From Brevibacillus reuszeri (GTDB lineage: Bacteria > Bacillota > Bacilli > Brevibacillales > Brevibacillaceae): a stretch of DNA of 64,000 nucleotides. Location: positions 1 through 64,000 of the forward strand of contig NZ_LGIQ01000005.1 in assembly GCF_001187725.1 (NCBI RefSeq), written 5' to 3'. The notes beneath the pieces are model-generated. The model saw only the letters and a list, made by a program, of their open reading frames with translations, ran no database searches and had not been told where the DNA came from. Positions 8,139-16,835 of the stretch are shown piece by piece. The position numbers were made by a program, and so were the translations under genes. How positions within the stretch are numbered: position 1 is the first letter of the stretch; every line of letters starts with the position of its first letter.

Positions 8139-9110
8139 ATGAGCTGGCGCGTATTTGTTCGAAGCTATTTCGATGCTGTGCATCAATCGTGGATGGATGG
8201 GGAATATCAACGATTGCTCCCTTTTTTTATAGACGATAGGCAGGTATACGCAAGGGAGTGGGAGCGGTTAAACCGTGAGCACAGGCAAGCGATGGGGCGG
8301 GGAGCCATGCTGCGATCGGTTACAGGACGAGTTGCTCCTATGTACTGGATGGAGACGGATTCCGCAATAGAGGTTACGCTATCCTGGTACGGAAGGCGGC
8401 ATTACGGGCTGATTCAGCATGAATATGTAGAAGCGAGCCAGCGTCTGCTCCAGCTGCGTCTAAGCAAGGAAAGCGAGCAATGGATGATCATCGCAACAAG
8501 GGAGTCGGAGGGAGATTTGAAAGAGGATTTCAGTCATGAGCAGGAGGAGCCGCTGTTGCTTGCTACCGCTATTGAGGATGCCATCACGCAGCCTCTATTG
8601 GTCGTGCATGGCGCGGGTGGATATAATCCTGAAAAAGCGGTGGCGTATGCTCAGCAGTACTGGAATACAACCAATTCTGCTTATCCTCGCTTTACTGATG
8701 ATTGTACCAACTTTATTTCCCAATGCTTGCATGCTGGGGGGATTCCGATGCTTTTCTCCAAAGAGAAAGTCAAAGGATGGTGGATGCGAACCGGAAAAGG
8801 TGGGGACTGGAGCTACAGCTGGACGGTTGCGCACAGCTTGTATTTGCTGTTCAAATCAGGTGGGGCACCTATGCGTGCCGTACCGAAAAGCTCTGCGTCT
8901 GAACTGATCCCCGGCGATATCATTTGCTATGATTTCGATGGAGATGGTCGTTTTCAGCATAATACAATTGTGGTCGCCAAGGACGCAAATCAGATGCCTT
9001 TGGTAAATGCCCATACAACCGACAGCAGCATGCGATACTGGGCGTATGAAGATTCTACTGCGTATACGCCCAACATGCGCTATGCGTTTTTTCATATTAG
9101 AGGGATGTAG
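8139..9110 (+). CDS. Amidase-domain (Amidase_6, NlpC/P60-like) protein
   Basis: 323-residue protein with a C-terminal putative amidase domain (Pfam Amidase_6). The diagnostic start of the domain is YNPEKAVAYAQQYWN followed by DCTNFISQCLHAGG (about 200-230), giving the nucleophile Cys of DCTNF; the late catalytic His is probably in VNAHTTD. The N-terminal 150 residues resemble an SnoaL/NTF2-like helper region. No signal peptide is seen. ATG 8139 stands behind AGGAGG; the open frame runs upstream to 8022 without a better start. In this family several members sit in sporulating Bacilli and are thought to act on cell wall peptides. Confidence 0.75.
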   Translation: MSWRVFVRSYFDAVHQSWMDGEYQRLLPFFIDDRQVYAREWERLNREHRQAMGRGAMLRSVTGRVAPMYWMETDSAIEVTLSWYGRRHYGLIQHEYVEASQRLLQLRLSKESEQWMIIATRESEGDLKEDFSHEQEEPLLLATAIEDAITQPLLVVHGAGGYNPEKAVAYAQQYWNTTNSAYPRFTDDCTNFISQCLHAGGIPMLFSKEKVKGWWMRTGKGGDWSYSWTVAHSLYLLFKSGGAPMRAVPKSSASELIPGDIICYDFDGDGRFQHNTIVVAKDANQMPLVNAHTTDSSMRYWAYEDSTAYTPNMRYAFFHIRGM

Positions 9111-9111
9111 T

Positions 9112-9813
9112 CTATCCGCGTTTTCTCTTGACTGCGGTTGTGATAAAACCGACCAGACGTATGAGTAGGACGACTGCAGCCAGCCAGAGAAAGTCTGCTG
9201 CGCTGTGGGGCTCGCCTTTGATCGAGTGGATATAAATGAGGGCATGAAAAAGAACCAATAGAAACAGGGCGAAATTGGCGAGATGCAGTCGTTTCCAGCT
9301 AGAGCCGCCTAACCATTTTTCTGCACGGCGCGAAGAGGTGAGCCAAAGCGCAAGGAGAATGCAAAAAGCTGTAAGTCCCATGTAATTCGCTATTCCTGTC
9401 ATTGACCAGTTTGGAATCAGCGGAGTATTCCCATTGTGATCAGAGACAAAAAACAGCTTCAGCCAGCCACCTGCTTTTGGAGCATTTGTGTCGTTCAGGA
9501 TCATGAGTCGCGGTGTTCCTTGAAACAGGACAAGCACCAGCAGTACATGCAAAAAGCCAGTCAGTCCAGCCCAGATGCCAATATCCCGCCGAAGCGATAG
9601 GGAGACTGGCTGCCAGGAAGCAGGGAGCCAAGATTTGATCGGACCGATGACAAGTGTTGCACCGATCAAGACAAGCGACAGGTATCCAAGTATCATGCTC
9701 CACGTCTCCATTGGAGGAAAAGCGCCAAAATCGGGCCAGAGCCACCTTGCAGTTGCAGCGAGCAGTAATAGACACAATACATGGTTGCAAAAACGAGACC
9801 AAAACAAGCGCAT
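9112..9813 (-). CDS. Ferric reductase-like transmembrane protein
   Basis: Membrane protein of about 233 aa with six hydrophobic helices of the ferric reductase-like (FRD/MsrQ-type, Pfam Ferric_reduct) domain. Candidate haem ligands are the His of GFLHVLLVL and the two of KRLHLANF...LVLFHALIYIH. No FAD/NAD domain is present, so it may act as a haem electron carrier. The start is placed at ATG 9813 because AAAGGAG lies 11 bases before it; an ATG seven codons earlier contains that RBS. Convergent with the amidase gene, only one base apart. Confidence 0.75.
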   Translation of the reverse strand: MRLFWSRFCNHVLCLLLLAATARWLWPDFGAFPPMETWSMILGYLSLVLIGATLVIGPIKSWLPASWQPVSLSLRRDIGIWAGLTGFLHVLLVLVLFQGTPRLMILNDTNAPKAGGWLKLFFVSDHNGNTPLIPNWSMTGIANYMGLTAFCILLALWLTSSRRAEKWLGGSSWKRLHLANFALFLLVLFHALIYIHSIKGEPHSAADFLWLAAVVLLIRLVGFITTAVKRKRG

Positions 9814-9882
9814 GTCAATCAGCGCTCCTTTCATGTTTTTGGTTAGATGCAGCAGCGGCTGTTTTTGTTACACCAGAAGCGG

Positions 9883-9912
9883 TGGTCAGCGCTATGTTTG
9901 TTTATGTATAAT
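9883..9912 (+). promoter_or_regulatory. Candidate promoter of trmL
   Basis: TATAAT at 9907-9912, with a weaker TGGTCA 18 bp upstream at 9883-9888. About 50 bp before trmL. Confidence 0.45.
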
Positions 9913-9962
9913 AAATAGGGAGATCATACGTTTAAGTTCGGTACACAAGGAGATTTGACGTT

Positions 9963-10433
9963 ATGCCGTTACATATTGTTTTGCACGAGCCTTTAATTCC
10001 AGCCAACACAGGGAATATTGCGCGTTCCTGTGCTGCTACGGGGGCTCATCTGCATTTGATTCATCCGTTAGGCTTTTCTACTGATGACCGTTATCTGAAG
10101 CGAGCAGGGCTAGACTACTGGCACGCTGTAAATGTCCATCATCATGAGAGCTTCGATCATTTTGTGATGGCCCAGGGAGAAAACGCAGGGACATTTTACT
10201 TCGTGGAAACATGGGGGGAAACCCTCTATTCAGAAGTCTCCTTTAAAGATGGGGACTACATCATTTTGGGCAAAGAGACGACGGGCTTGCCGGAAGAACT
10301 AACGGACAAGTATCGAGAGCAGACGATTCGCATACCGATGAGCGGTGCCACTCGCTCTGTGAATTTGTCTAACTGTGCGGCAATCGTCCTGTTCGAAGGC
10401 TTGCGGCAGCTCGGCTTTCCAGGATTGAAGTAA
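9963..10433 (+). CDS. trmL: tRNA (cytidine/uridine-34 2'-O)-methyltransferase
   Basis: SPOUT methyltransferase that 2'-O-methylates the wobble base of tRNA-Leu. Motif 1 HEPLIPANTGNIARSCAATG near the N-terminus, motif 2 GKETTGLPEE, and motif 3 IPMSGATRSVNLSNCAAIVLFE form the SAM-binding knot. 156 aa, the size of TrmL rather than longer SpoU enzymes. ATG 9963 follows AAGGAG. The downstream HAD gene is 68 bp away on the same strand. Confidence 0.94.
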   Translation: MPLHIVLHEPLIPANTGNIARSCAATGAHLHLIHPLGFSTDDRYLKRAGLDYWHAVNVHHHESFDHFVMAQGENAGTFYFVETWGETLYSEVSFKDGDYIILGKETTGLPEELTDKYREQTIRIPMSGATRSVNLSNCAAIVLFEGLRQLGFPGLK

Positions 10434-10501
10434 GCAGGATCATAGAGGATGCCTGACGGCAATGATCATAGGGTAACTCGCAAAAAAGGGAGAGAACGTA
10501 A

Positions 10502-11227
10502 ATGACCGTGAACACCATCCTGTTTGACCTGGACGGTACCTTATTGGAGATGCAGACAGAACCCTTTGTGAAAAGCTACTTGGTAGAAGTTGGACGCCAC
10601 GTGGGTGATCAGTATGATACGCAAAAGCTGCTTTCCCTCATCTGGGATGCGACGAAGGCCATGATCATGAGCGATGAGCCTGACAAAACCAATGAGCAGG
10701 TCTTTATCGAGTACTTCAAAGCACACAGCGATTGGCCTCGCGAGGAAGTTTGGCCGCTGTTTGATTCCTTTTATCGGGATGTATTTCCGACACTCTCCCA
10801 CCTAACCTATCCATCACCATGGGCAAAGCAAATCGTGGAGGCTGCCAAACAGCAGGGCTTTCGTGTAGCAGTTGCGACGAATCCGGTATTTCCACGTGAA
10901 GCGATTCACCACCGGTTGGCTTGGATTGGAATGAGTGCAAATGAATTTGAGCTGGTGACGGTTTATGAAGAATCGCATTTTACCAAGCCGAATCCTGGTT
11001 ACTTCGCAGAGATTTGCCAAAAGCTTGGAGTCGAACCGACTGATTGTGTCATGGTAGGGAATCACATGCAAGAAGATATGGTCGCGTCCAAGCTGGGCAT
11101 GAAAACCTTCCTGGTTACGAACTGGATGGAGGATCGCGGTGAACCACAGTACCAGGTAGATCAACGCGGTACGATAGAAGAGCTGCACAAAGCGATTACG
11201 GAAAAGAGCGGTGTATTTGCAGGCTAA
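10502..11227 (+). CDS. HAD-superfamily phosphatase
   Basis: 241-aa haloacid dehalogenase-like hydrolase. Motif I FDLDGTLLE supplies the nucleophile Asp (D9) and acid Asp (D11), motif II is VAVATNP, motif III Lys is in FTKPNPGYF, and motif IV is replaced by the less usual GNHMQEDMVA. A four-helix cap lies between residues 20 and 100. RBS GGGAGAG before ATG 10502. The substrate cannot be assigned. Likely cotranscribed with trmL. Confidence 0.85.
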   Translation: MTVNTILFDLDGTLLEMQTEPFVKSYLVEVGRHVGDQYDTQKLLSLIWDATKAMIMSDEPDKTNEQVFIEYFKAHSDWPREEVWPLFDSFYRDVFPTLSHLTYPSPWAKQIVEAAKQQGFRVAVATNPVFPREAIHHRLAWIGMSANEFELVTVYEESHFTKPNPGYFAEICQKLGVEPTDCVMVGNHMQEDMVASKLGMKTFLVTNWMEDRGEPQYQVDQRGTIEELHKAITEKSGVFAG

Positions 11228-11337
11228 GTGGCCTGCTTTTTTTACTGACACCTGGTTTTCACATACTTTTCCCAAACCTGTCAGGTAGGCTAGTCTGTGT
11301 ATCGTATGTCGTTTTTACTGCAAAGGAGGAGCGCTTC

Positions 11338-11904
11338 GTGAAGAAAATTGTTTCATCATTAGTAGTGATTGGACTGTTGTTCGGTGTGATTTCGGTCGTG
11401 AGTGCAGAAGGAAATCAGGCAGTAGCCGTCAAGCAAACGAAGGAAGAGAAGACAGCGCACCAGCTGGAGAAATGGCAAAACAGAGCAGCCAAGCTGGGAA
11501 TTATGCAAACCGGACAAACGCTTGAGCAGTTGAAGGAAGCTGTCCATGCGGCCAAAGTAGAGCAACGTGCAAAAGCAGAAACCAAGCGCAGCGAAAAAGC
11601 AGCGAAGTGGGGAATTGAAACCACTGGGAAAACGAACAAGGAAGTAAAGACAGCGATTCGGGAAGCTAAAGCGGCTCATCAAGCGGCGAAGAAGGAAGAA
11701 AAGACCGCCAAAAAAGAGGCAAGAACAGCAAAGCAAGCGGAGCAGTCTGCAAAGCGTGCGGAAAAGGCAGCAAATTGGGGGATGGATCCTGCGGATAAAT
11801 CGGCAAAGCAGCTAAAGGAAGAAATTCAAAGCAAAAAAGCTGCCAAGCAGGCTGAAAAGAAAGCGCAAAAGAAGCAGGATAAAAAGAAACAAGACAAAAA
11901 ATAA
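11338..11904 (+). CDS. Secreted Lys/Ala-rich repeat protein
   Basis: 188-residue protein with a signal peptide (cut probably after VVSAEG, about residue 24) and then a very basic, Ala/Lys/Glu-rich coiled-coil-like body. Three degenerate units are visible: RAAKLGIMQTGQTLEQLKEAV, KAAKWGIETTGKTNKEVKTAI and KAANWGMDPADKSAKQLKEEI, each about 25 residues and separated by charged linkers; the tail is almost pure Lys/Gln/Asp. GTG start behind AAAGGAGG, and a strong terminator follows. Short basic repeats of this kind suggest binding to anionic wall polymer or DNA, but no function is assigned. Confidence 0.7.
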   Translation: MKKIVSSLVVIGLLFGVISVVSAEGNQAVAVKQTKEEKTAHQLEKWQNRAAKLGIMQTGQTLEQLKEAVHAAKVEQRAKAETKRSEKAAKWGIETTGKTNKEVKTAIREAKAAHQAAKKEEKTAKKEARTAKQAEQSAKRAEKAANWGMDPADKSAKQLKEEIQSKKAAKQAEKKAQKKQDKKKQDKK

Positions 11905-11917
11905 GCGTGAGCGTACG

Positions 11918-11956
11918 AAAAAAGCAGGTTGCCCATCACAGGCAGCCTGCTTTTTT
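11918..11956 (+). terminator. Terminator after repeat protein
   Basis: Long stem AAAAAAGCAGGTTGCC / GGCAGCCTGCTTTTTT with loop CATCACA. Strong and symmetrical, so it can also stop transcripts arriving from the right. Confidence 0.9.
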
Positions 11957-12004
11957 GCTGAGAGAAGTGCTTATTATCAAAAAGCAACTAGCTCTAGCAT
12001 GTCC

Positions 12005-12097
12005 TTACAGATTCCAGGTTTTGTCCTCGTTGTAGCCAGCTGTAAGAATGAACAACAGAAAAGCTGCGAAGACAAATCCTACGATGAACGTACCCAT
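12005..12097 (-). CDS. Small membrane protein, 30 aa
   Basis: A 30-codon gene. It starts MGTFIVGFVFAAFLLF at ATG 12097, eight bases behind AAAGGAG, and ends in the charged tail NEDKTWNL. One transmembrane helix (about residues 4-20) with a short hydrophilic C-terminus. The perfect RBS and composition argue for a real small protein; no family is recognised. Downstream of, and on the same strand as, the other small membrane gene at 12182-12382. Confidence 0.6.
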   Translation of the reverse strand: MGTFIVGFVFAAFLLFILTAGYNEDKTWNL

Positions 12098-12181
12098 GTT
12101 GGACAGCTCCTTTCGAAACAAACTACTCCCATTATAGCGTAGCCTGCCCACTTTGCAAACGGATTACAGGCCTTGCAAACG

Positions 12182-12382
12182 TCAAGTCAATGACAATTTA
12201 CGGTATTTTTTCACCAAGCTCAGAAAGGCACCGAGGGCGATCGGAACGCTCAGTATTTCACCAGTATCCAGCTGCATCCCGGTTATCCATTGGTAAATAA
12301 ATACAGACAAAATGATGACGGAAGCGATTCCGGTAAGATACAGTCCTTTTATCATTTGAATCCGATCTGAGTGGTTTGACAT
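12182..12382 (-). CDS. Small two-helix membrane protein, 66 aa
   Basis: Two hydrophobic segments (about 12-32 and 42-56) with a basic C-terminus (KKYRKLSLT). ATG 12382 is preceded by GGAGGA at good spacing. No family is recognised. It is followed 84 bp later on the same strand by the 30-aa membrane protein, so the two may form a small transcript divergent from prkA. Confidence 0.6.
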   Translation of the reverse strand: MSNHSDRIQMIKGLYLTGIASVIILSVFIYQWITGMQLDTGEILSVPIALGAFLSLVKKYRKLSLT

Positions 12383-12752
12383 AGTATGATTCCTCCAGTT
12401 GTTTTCTAGTCAATGATTGAAGCATCCGAGGTTGTTTCTCATGTATGTAGTTTATACCTGTCAGGGATATGTAAACCATCGATTTAGCTTACGAAACAAA
12501 GAATGAACCTTACATTTCTGTAATTCATGTGTGGTGAGAGAAAGCTGCTACAATTTCCCCATCATTTTTGTGGGAAGATTGCTGAAACTTGTGCGGATGT
12601 CTCGCATACACATATGTAAAGGCTTAACGAGCCTGTTGGCAACCGAAGTAAACGGGTTTACGCGCGAATGCGTGACCGCAGGCGGACATATACATGAGAG
12701 TACATTGTCGTTGGGGAAGAGAGAGGGGCTTTATGAGGGAGGAGTGTCGAAC
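12383..12752. other. Upstream region of prkA
   Basis: 370 bp between divergent genes. CATACACAT at about 12607-12615 and CATATACAT at about 12686-12694 resemble the -10 element of sporulation sigma factor E (CATACANT), which drives prkA in Bacillus subtilis, but matching -35 elements are not clear. The prkA frame happens to stay open for 74 codons upstream; that part has no RBS and no conserved look. Confidence 0.35.
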
Positions 12753-14651
12753 ATGGACATTTTAAAACGGATCGCTGAGCACCGGGCCCGAGAAGAAAAC
12801 CTGATGTGGAGAGGGACGTTTGCCGAATATTTGCAACTGGTTCGAAAAAATCCACAAATTGCACAGACTGCTCATTCACGCGTCTACAACATGATCAAAG
12901 GCGCTGGTGTAGAAGAAAACGAGGATGGTACCCGCTCGTATCAATTCTTTAGCAGGGAAATCTTCGGTCTTGATCGTTCCGTAGAGCGCCTGGTTGAGGA
13001 ATATTTCCACTCCTCAGCACGACGGTTGGATGTTCGCAAGCGGATTTTGCTCCTGATGGGGCCTGTCAGCGGAGGAAAATCGACGTTGGTGACCATGCTC
13101 AAGCGTGGTTTGGAGGAGTATTCCCGTACAGAGGATGGCGCCATCTATGCATTGGAAGGTTGTCCGATGCAGGAGGAGCCATTGCATCTGGTTCCGCATG
13201 AGCTGCGAGCAGAAGTTGAAGAAGAGCTGGGAATCAAGATCGAAGGGGAGCTGACTCCGTACAACCGGATGCGTTTGGAAAACGAGTACGGCGGGCGGAT
13301 TGAGGATTTCCCTGTTTGCCGGATTCTCTTTTCGGAGGCAAATCGCGTGGGGATTGGTACATTTAGCCCTTCTGATCCGAAATCACAGGATATCGCCGAT
13401 CTGACAGGAAGCATCGACTTTTCTACGATTACCAAGTATGGCTCCGAATCCGATCCGCGCGCTTATCGCTTTGATGGCGAACTGAACAAAGCGAACCGTG
13501 GTCTGATGGAGTTCCAGGAAATGCTCAAATGCGACGAGAAATTCCTCTGGCATTTGCTGTCTCTGACTCAGGAAGGTAACTTTAAGGCTGGACGTTTTGC
13601 ACTTATTTCAGCTGATGAGCTGATTGTTGCCCATACGAACGAATCGGAGTACAAAGCTTTTATTGCAAATAAGAAAAACGAGGCCCTCCAATCCCGGATC
13701 ATCGTCATGCCAATGCCGTATAATTTGCGCGTCAGTGATGAAGAAAAAATTTATTCGAAGCTGATTAAGCAATCTGACCTGGGCCATGTGCATATCGCTC
13801 CACATGCCCTGCGTTCAGCAGCCATTTTCTCGATTTTGACCAGATTGAAGGATTCGAAAAAGCAGGGTGCGGATTTGCTGAAGAAAATGCGCCTGTATGA
13901 TGGTGAATCCGTCGAAGGCTTCAAGGGAGCTGATCTGGAAGAGCTGCGAAATGAGCATGCTGACGAAGGAATGGCAGGGATCGACCCACGTTATGTCATC
14001 AATCGGATTTCGAGCGCACTGATCAGACGCGACACCGAGTGCATCAATGCCTTGGATATTTTGCGGGCACTGAAGGAAGGCTTCGACCAGCATCCATCGA
14101 TTACAAAAGAACAGCGTGAGCGGTACATGAACTTCATTTCCAGTGCACGCAAGGAATACGATGAGCTGGCGAAAAAAGAAGTACAAAAAGCGTTTGTCTA
14201 CAGCTACGAAGAGTCTGCGAAAACGCTCATGGATAACTATTTGGATAATGTCGAAGCTTACTGCAATATGAATAAGCTTCGGGATCCTGTAACAGGCGAG
14301 GAGATGGACCCAGATGAGCGCCTGATGCGTTCCATCGAGGAGCAAATCGGCATCTCGGAAAATGCCAAACGGGCTTTCCGCGAAGAAATCCTCATTCGAA
14401 TCTCTGCCTATGCGCGTAAAGGCAAGCGTTTTGACTACAGCACACACGACCGACTGCGCGAAGCCATCGAGAAAAAGCTGTTTGCTGATCTGAAGGATGT
14501 TGTAAAAATCACGACTTCGAACAAAACGCCAGATGAGCATCAGCTTAAAAAGATCAATGAAGTGACAAAGCGCCTCATGGAAGAGCATCATTACTGCCCG
14601 GTATGCGCCAATGAGCTGCTCCGTTACGTCGGCAGTCTGTTGAACCGATAA
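12753..14651 (+). CDS. prkA: PrkA AAA+ serine protein kinase / protease
   Basis: 632-residue cytosolic AAA+ protein of the PrkA (YeaG) family, made early in sporulation in Bacilli, where it acts before SigK. Walker A is GPVSGGKST (103-111); the AAA part continues to about 370 and is followed by the PrkA C-terminal kinase-like domain with a terminal CPVCANELL. ATG 12753 is behind GAGGAGGAG and matches the family N-terminus DILKRIAEHR. Followed 78 bp later by yhbH, the usual partner. Confidence 0.95.
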   Translation: MDILKRIAEHRAREENLMWRGTFAEYLQLVRKNPQIAQTAHSRVYNMIKGAGVEENEDGTRSYQFFSREIFGLDRSVERLVEEYFHSSARRLDVRKRILLLMGPVSGGKSTLVTMLKRGLEEYSRTEDGAIYALEGCPMQEEPLHLVPHELRAEVEEELGIKIEGELTPYNRMRLENEYGGRIEDFPVCRILFSEANRVGIGTFSPSDPKSQDIADLTGSIDFSTITKYGSESDPRAYRFDGELNKANRGLMEFQEMLKCDEKFLWHLLSLTQEGNFKAGRFALISADELIVAHTNESEYKAFIANKKNEALQSRIIVMPMPYNLRVSDEEKIYSKLIKQSDLGHVHIAPHALRSAAIFSILTRLKDSKKQGADLLKKMRLYDGESVEGFKGADLEELRNEHADEGMAGIDPRYVINRISSALIRRDTECINALDILRALKEGFDQHPSITKEQRERYMNFISSARKEYDELAKKEVQKAFVYSYEESAKTLMDNYLDNVEAYCNMNKLRDPVTGEEMDPDERLMRSIEEQIGISENAKRAFREEILIRISAYARKGKRFDYSTHDRLREAIEKKLFADLKDVVKITTSNKTPDEHQLKKINEVTKRLMEEHHYCPVCANELLRYVGSLLNR

Positions 14652-14729
14652 CCTACATGGCTAGGGTAAGTGGCTGATCGAGCATTTCATAATCGGCGCA
14701 GATTGCGCCAGTTACTAGGAGGAGACGGC

Positions 14730-15887
14730 ATGGAAGATTCTTCATCGTTCATTGTCTCCCGGGAAGACTGGTCGCTGCACCGCAAAGGGTACCAGGACCA
14801 AAATCGACACCAGGAAAAAGTGAAAGAAGCGATCAAGAAAAATTTGCCCGATCTCGTCAGCGAAGAAAATATCATCATGTCGAACGGTCGGGAAGTAATC
14901 AAGATCCCTATTCGCTCCCTGGATGAGTACCGGTTGCGTTTTAACTTCCAAAAAGGGAAGCATGGCGGTCAAGGGAAGGGAAACAGCAAGGTTGGAGACG
15001 TAGTAGCCAAGGACGGAGATCAGGCTCAAGGTCCGGGAAAAGGGCAAGGAGCGGGTGACCAGCCTGGTGTGGATTACTATGAGGCAGAGATCAGTGTAGA
15101 AGAATTGCAGGAGATGCTATTCGCTGAGCTAGAGCTGCCGAATCTGCAACGAAAAGACGAAGATCAAATCGTCATTGAAGAGACGCGCTTCAACGATGTA
15201 CGGAAAAAAGGCTTGATGGGCAATATCGACAAAAAGCGGACCTTGATCGCGGCGATCAGGCGCAATGCGCTGGCAGGCTACAGCGATCTGGAGCTCGGCA
15301 TCACAGATGAGGACCTTCGCTTTAAAACGTGGGAGGAAATCATCAAGCCGCACTCCAATGCGGTCATCATCGCCATGATGGATACCTCAGGGTCCATGGG
15401 TGTGTTTGAGAAGTACATTGCCCGCAGCTTCTTTTTCTGGATGGTTCGTTTCTTGCGCACCAAGTATGAAAAAGTGGAGATCGTCTTTATCGCCCACCAT
15501 ACCGACGCCAAGGAAGTCACAGAGGATACCTTTTTCTCCAAAGGCGAAAGCGGAGGAACCATCTGCTCCTCTGCCTACAAAAAAGCGTTGGAGATCATCG
15601 ATAGCCGCTACCCGACTTCCCAGTACAATATTTACCCGTTCCACTTCTCAGATGGCGACAACCTCACCTCTGACAATGAGCGCTGCGTCAAGCTGGTGAA
15701 GGAGCTCATGGACCGGTGCAATATGTTCGGGTATGGCGAGGTTAATCAGTATAATAGACATTCGACTCTGATGTCAGCGTACCGGCATATCAAGGAACCC
15801 AAATTCATGCATTGTGTGATTCGGGAAAAAGGCGAGGTTTACAAGGCGCTGAGGACGTTCTTCGGGAAGAAGGAAGTGCAGGTGTAG
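14730..15887 (+). CDS. yhbH: Sporulation protein YhbH (YeaH family, VWA-like)
   Basis: 385-residue protein of the YeaH/YhbH family that is co-expressed with PrkA in spore formers and enterics. The N-terminus [21 protein letters not shown] is family-typical, a Gly/Gln-rich linker lies near 85-115, and a von Willebrand factor A fold follows with a MIDAS-like DTSGSMG (about 216-222). ATG 14730 is preceded by AGGAGGAG; the frame extends upstream to 14670 without RBS. A strong terminator follows. Confidence 0.93.
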   Translation: MEDSSSFIVSREDWSLHRKGYQDQNRHQEKVKEAIKKNLPDLVSEENIIMSNGREVIKIPIRSLDEYRLRFNFQKGKHGGQGKGNSKVGDVVAKDGDQAQGPGKGQGAGDQPGVDYYEAEISVEELQEMLFAELELPNLQRKDEDQIVIEETRFNDVRKKGLMGNIDKKRTLIAAIRRNALAGYSDLELGITDEDLRFKTWEEIIKPHSNAVIIAMMDTSGSMGVFEKYIARSFFFWMVRFLRTKYEKVEIVFIAHHTDAKEVTEDTFFSKGESGGTICSSAYKKALEIIDSRYPTSQYNIYPFHFSDGDNLTSDNERCVKLVKELMDRCNMFGYGEVNQYNRHSTLMSAYRHIKEPKFMHCVIREKGEVYKALRTFFGKKEVQV

Positions 15888-15893
15888 AAAAGC

Positions 15894-15930
15894 AAAGAGC
15901 AGCGAGCTTACGAGCTTGCTGCTCTTTTTG
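15894..15930 (+). terminator. Terminator of prkA-yhbH
   Basis: Stem AAAGAGCAGCGAGCT / AGCTTGCTGCTCTTT with a tetraloop and T run. It directly abuts the convergent XRE gene and may serve both. Confidence 0.9.
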
Positions 15931-16113
15931 TTAATGAACGTCTTCTACACTGACCTGGAATTGCTGAGCGATTTTGACGGCTAGTTTGAGAGACGGATTG
16001 TACTCTCCTTTTTCCAAAAAACTGATCGTTTCTCTTCTTGCTCCGACCTTTTGCGCAAGCTCTGCCTGGGTGAGATTGAATATTGCTCGAAATTCTTTCA
16101 TGCGTGTTTTCAC
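15931..16113 (-). CDS. Small XRE-family regulator
   Basis: A stand-alone helix-turn-helix of about 60 residues: [39 protein letters not shown] holds both HTH helices and the conserved tail. This is the YgzD/YvaO-like class of single-domain Cro/C1 regulators. The start is uncertain: GTG 16113 fits the family N-terminus (KTRMKEFR), ATG 16131 adds six residues, and neither has a clear RBS. The regulated gene is not evident. Confidence 0.7.
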   Translation of the reverse strand: MKTRMKEFRAIFNLTQAELAQKVGARRETISFLEKGEYNPSLKLAVKIAQQFQVSVEDVH

Positions 16114-16141
16114 TAATACGTAGGCGTACATTCAAGAAATA

Positions 16142-16183
16142 GAAGACCCGCCTCTGTTTTCATTAGAGATGGGTTTTCTTCTT
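16142..16183 (-). terminator. Terminator-like hairpin after RidA-family gene
   Basis: On the minus strand GAAAACCCATCTCT and AGAGGCGGGTCTTC flank a 9-nt loop, followed by a T-rich stretch. It would end the RidA-family transcript before the XRE gene. Confidence 0.55.
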
Positions 16184-16210
16184 GACTATTCGTTTATGTC
16201 TACGAATGGG

Positions 16211-16594
16211 TTAGTGTGTATGTGCCACAGCACTTATTTCAATCAGCTGCTCAGGGGAAGCAAGATATGTTACGCCAATGAGACTGCCGGCTGGCCGATG
16301 GTCTCCCACGTATTCCTTGAACTGCCGGAGAACCGGTTCGAAATGGGCTTGTGGGTTTGTTAGATAGATCTCTACATAAGCCAGGTTCGATCTTGTAACA
16401 TCAAATCCCGCGAGCACGCGATCAAGATTTTCCAGTGTCTGTCGGGTCTGTGCCTCGATATCATCTTCGCCAACGAATGCACCCTCTGTATCGTGGGAAA
16501 ATTGTCCCGAAATGTAGATGGTTCCGTTTACGCAGTAACCCTGGCTGATGCCGTGATCCCAAAGATCGTGATTGTAGCTTTTGACAGTATTCAT
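16211..16594 (-). CDS. RidA-family protein
   Basis: 127-residue member of the RidA/YjgF/UK114 family, which hydrolyses reactive enamines and imines or related substrates. Family features: the N-terminal ISQGYCVNGTIYISGQ, the central Q-T-LENLDRVLAGFD, and the C-terminal LIEISAVA. The Arg that binds the carboxylate in true RidA (R in the P-R-x-C segment) is not evident in RPAGSLIGV, so a different substrate is likely. ATG 16594 follows AAGGAGAG; a GTG upstream contains the RBS. Monocistronic. Confidence 0.8.
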   Translation of the reverse strand: MNTVKSYNHDLWDHGISQGYCVNGTIYISGQFSHDTEGAFVGEDDIEAQTRQTLENLDRVLAGFDVTRSNLAYVEIYLTNPQAHFEPVLRQFKEYVGDHRPAGSLIGVTYLASPEQLIEISAVAHTH

Positions 16595-16612
16595 TTTTTC
16601 TCTCTCCTTCAC

Positions 16613-16764
16613 TTCAAAGTAAAGTTAGTATAATTTGAGCAAAAATAAAAATATAGTACGCACTATTATGATAGGTAATACCCAAAAGGATAGTGTAAAA
16701 AAAGGGTTTGGCAGGCAAAGTAAATGGGTGGACATCATGATGAATAGAGGGGAGACATCAGCAC
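16613..16764. other. Short spacer, nothing recognised
   Basis: AT-rich promoter region of the RidA-family gene on the minus strand and the tail of the lipoprotein transcript. No gene or structured RNA seen. Confidence 0.4.
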
Positions 16765-16797
16765 AAAACCCGCCTGGCAGGATGCTTGGGCGGGCTT
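16765..16797 (-). terminator. Terminator after lipoprotein gene
   Basis: Minus strand AAGCCCGCC / GGCGGGTTTT with a 14-nt loop, 38 bp behind the stop codon. Confidence 0.75.
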
Positions 16798-16835
16798 CTT
16801 CGTAACATATTGATTCAGATCGATTCCCATGCCAG

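Noticed and set aside
12531..12752. 74-codon upstream extension of prkA
   Set aside because: No RBS, no conserved look, and the family N-terminus begins at ATG 12753 behind GAGGAGGAG.
13815..14591. 258-codon frame antisense to prkA
   Set aside because: Shadow of the prkA coding bias; the plus-strand frame matches PrkA throughout.
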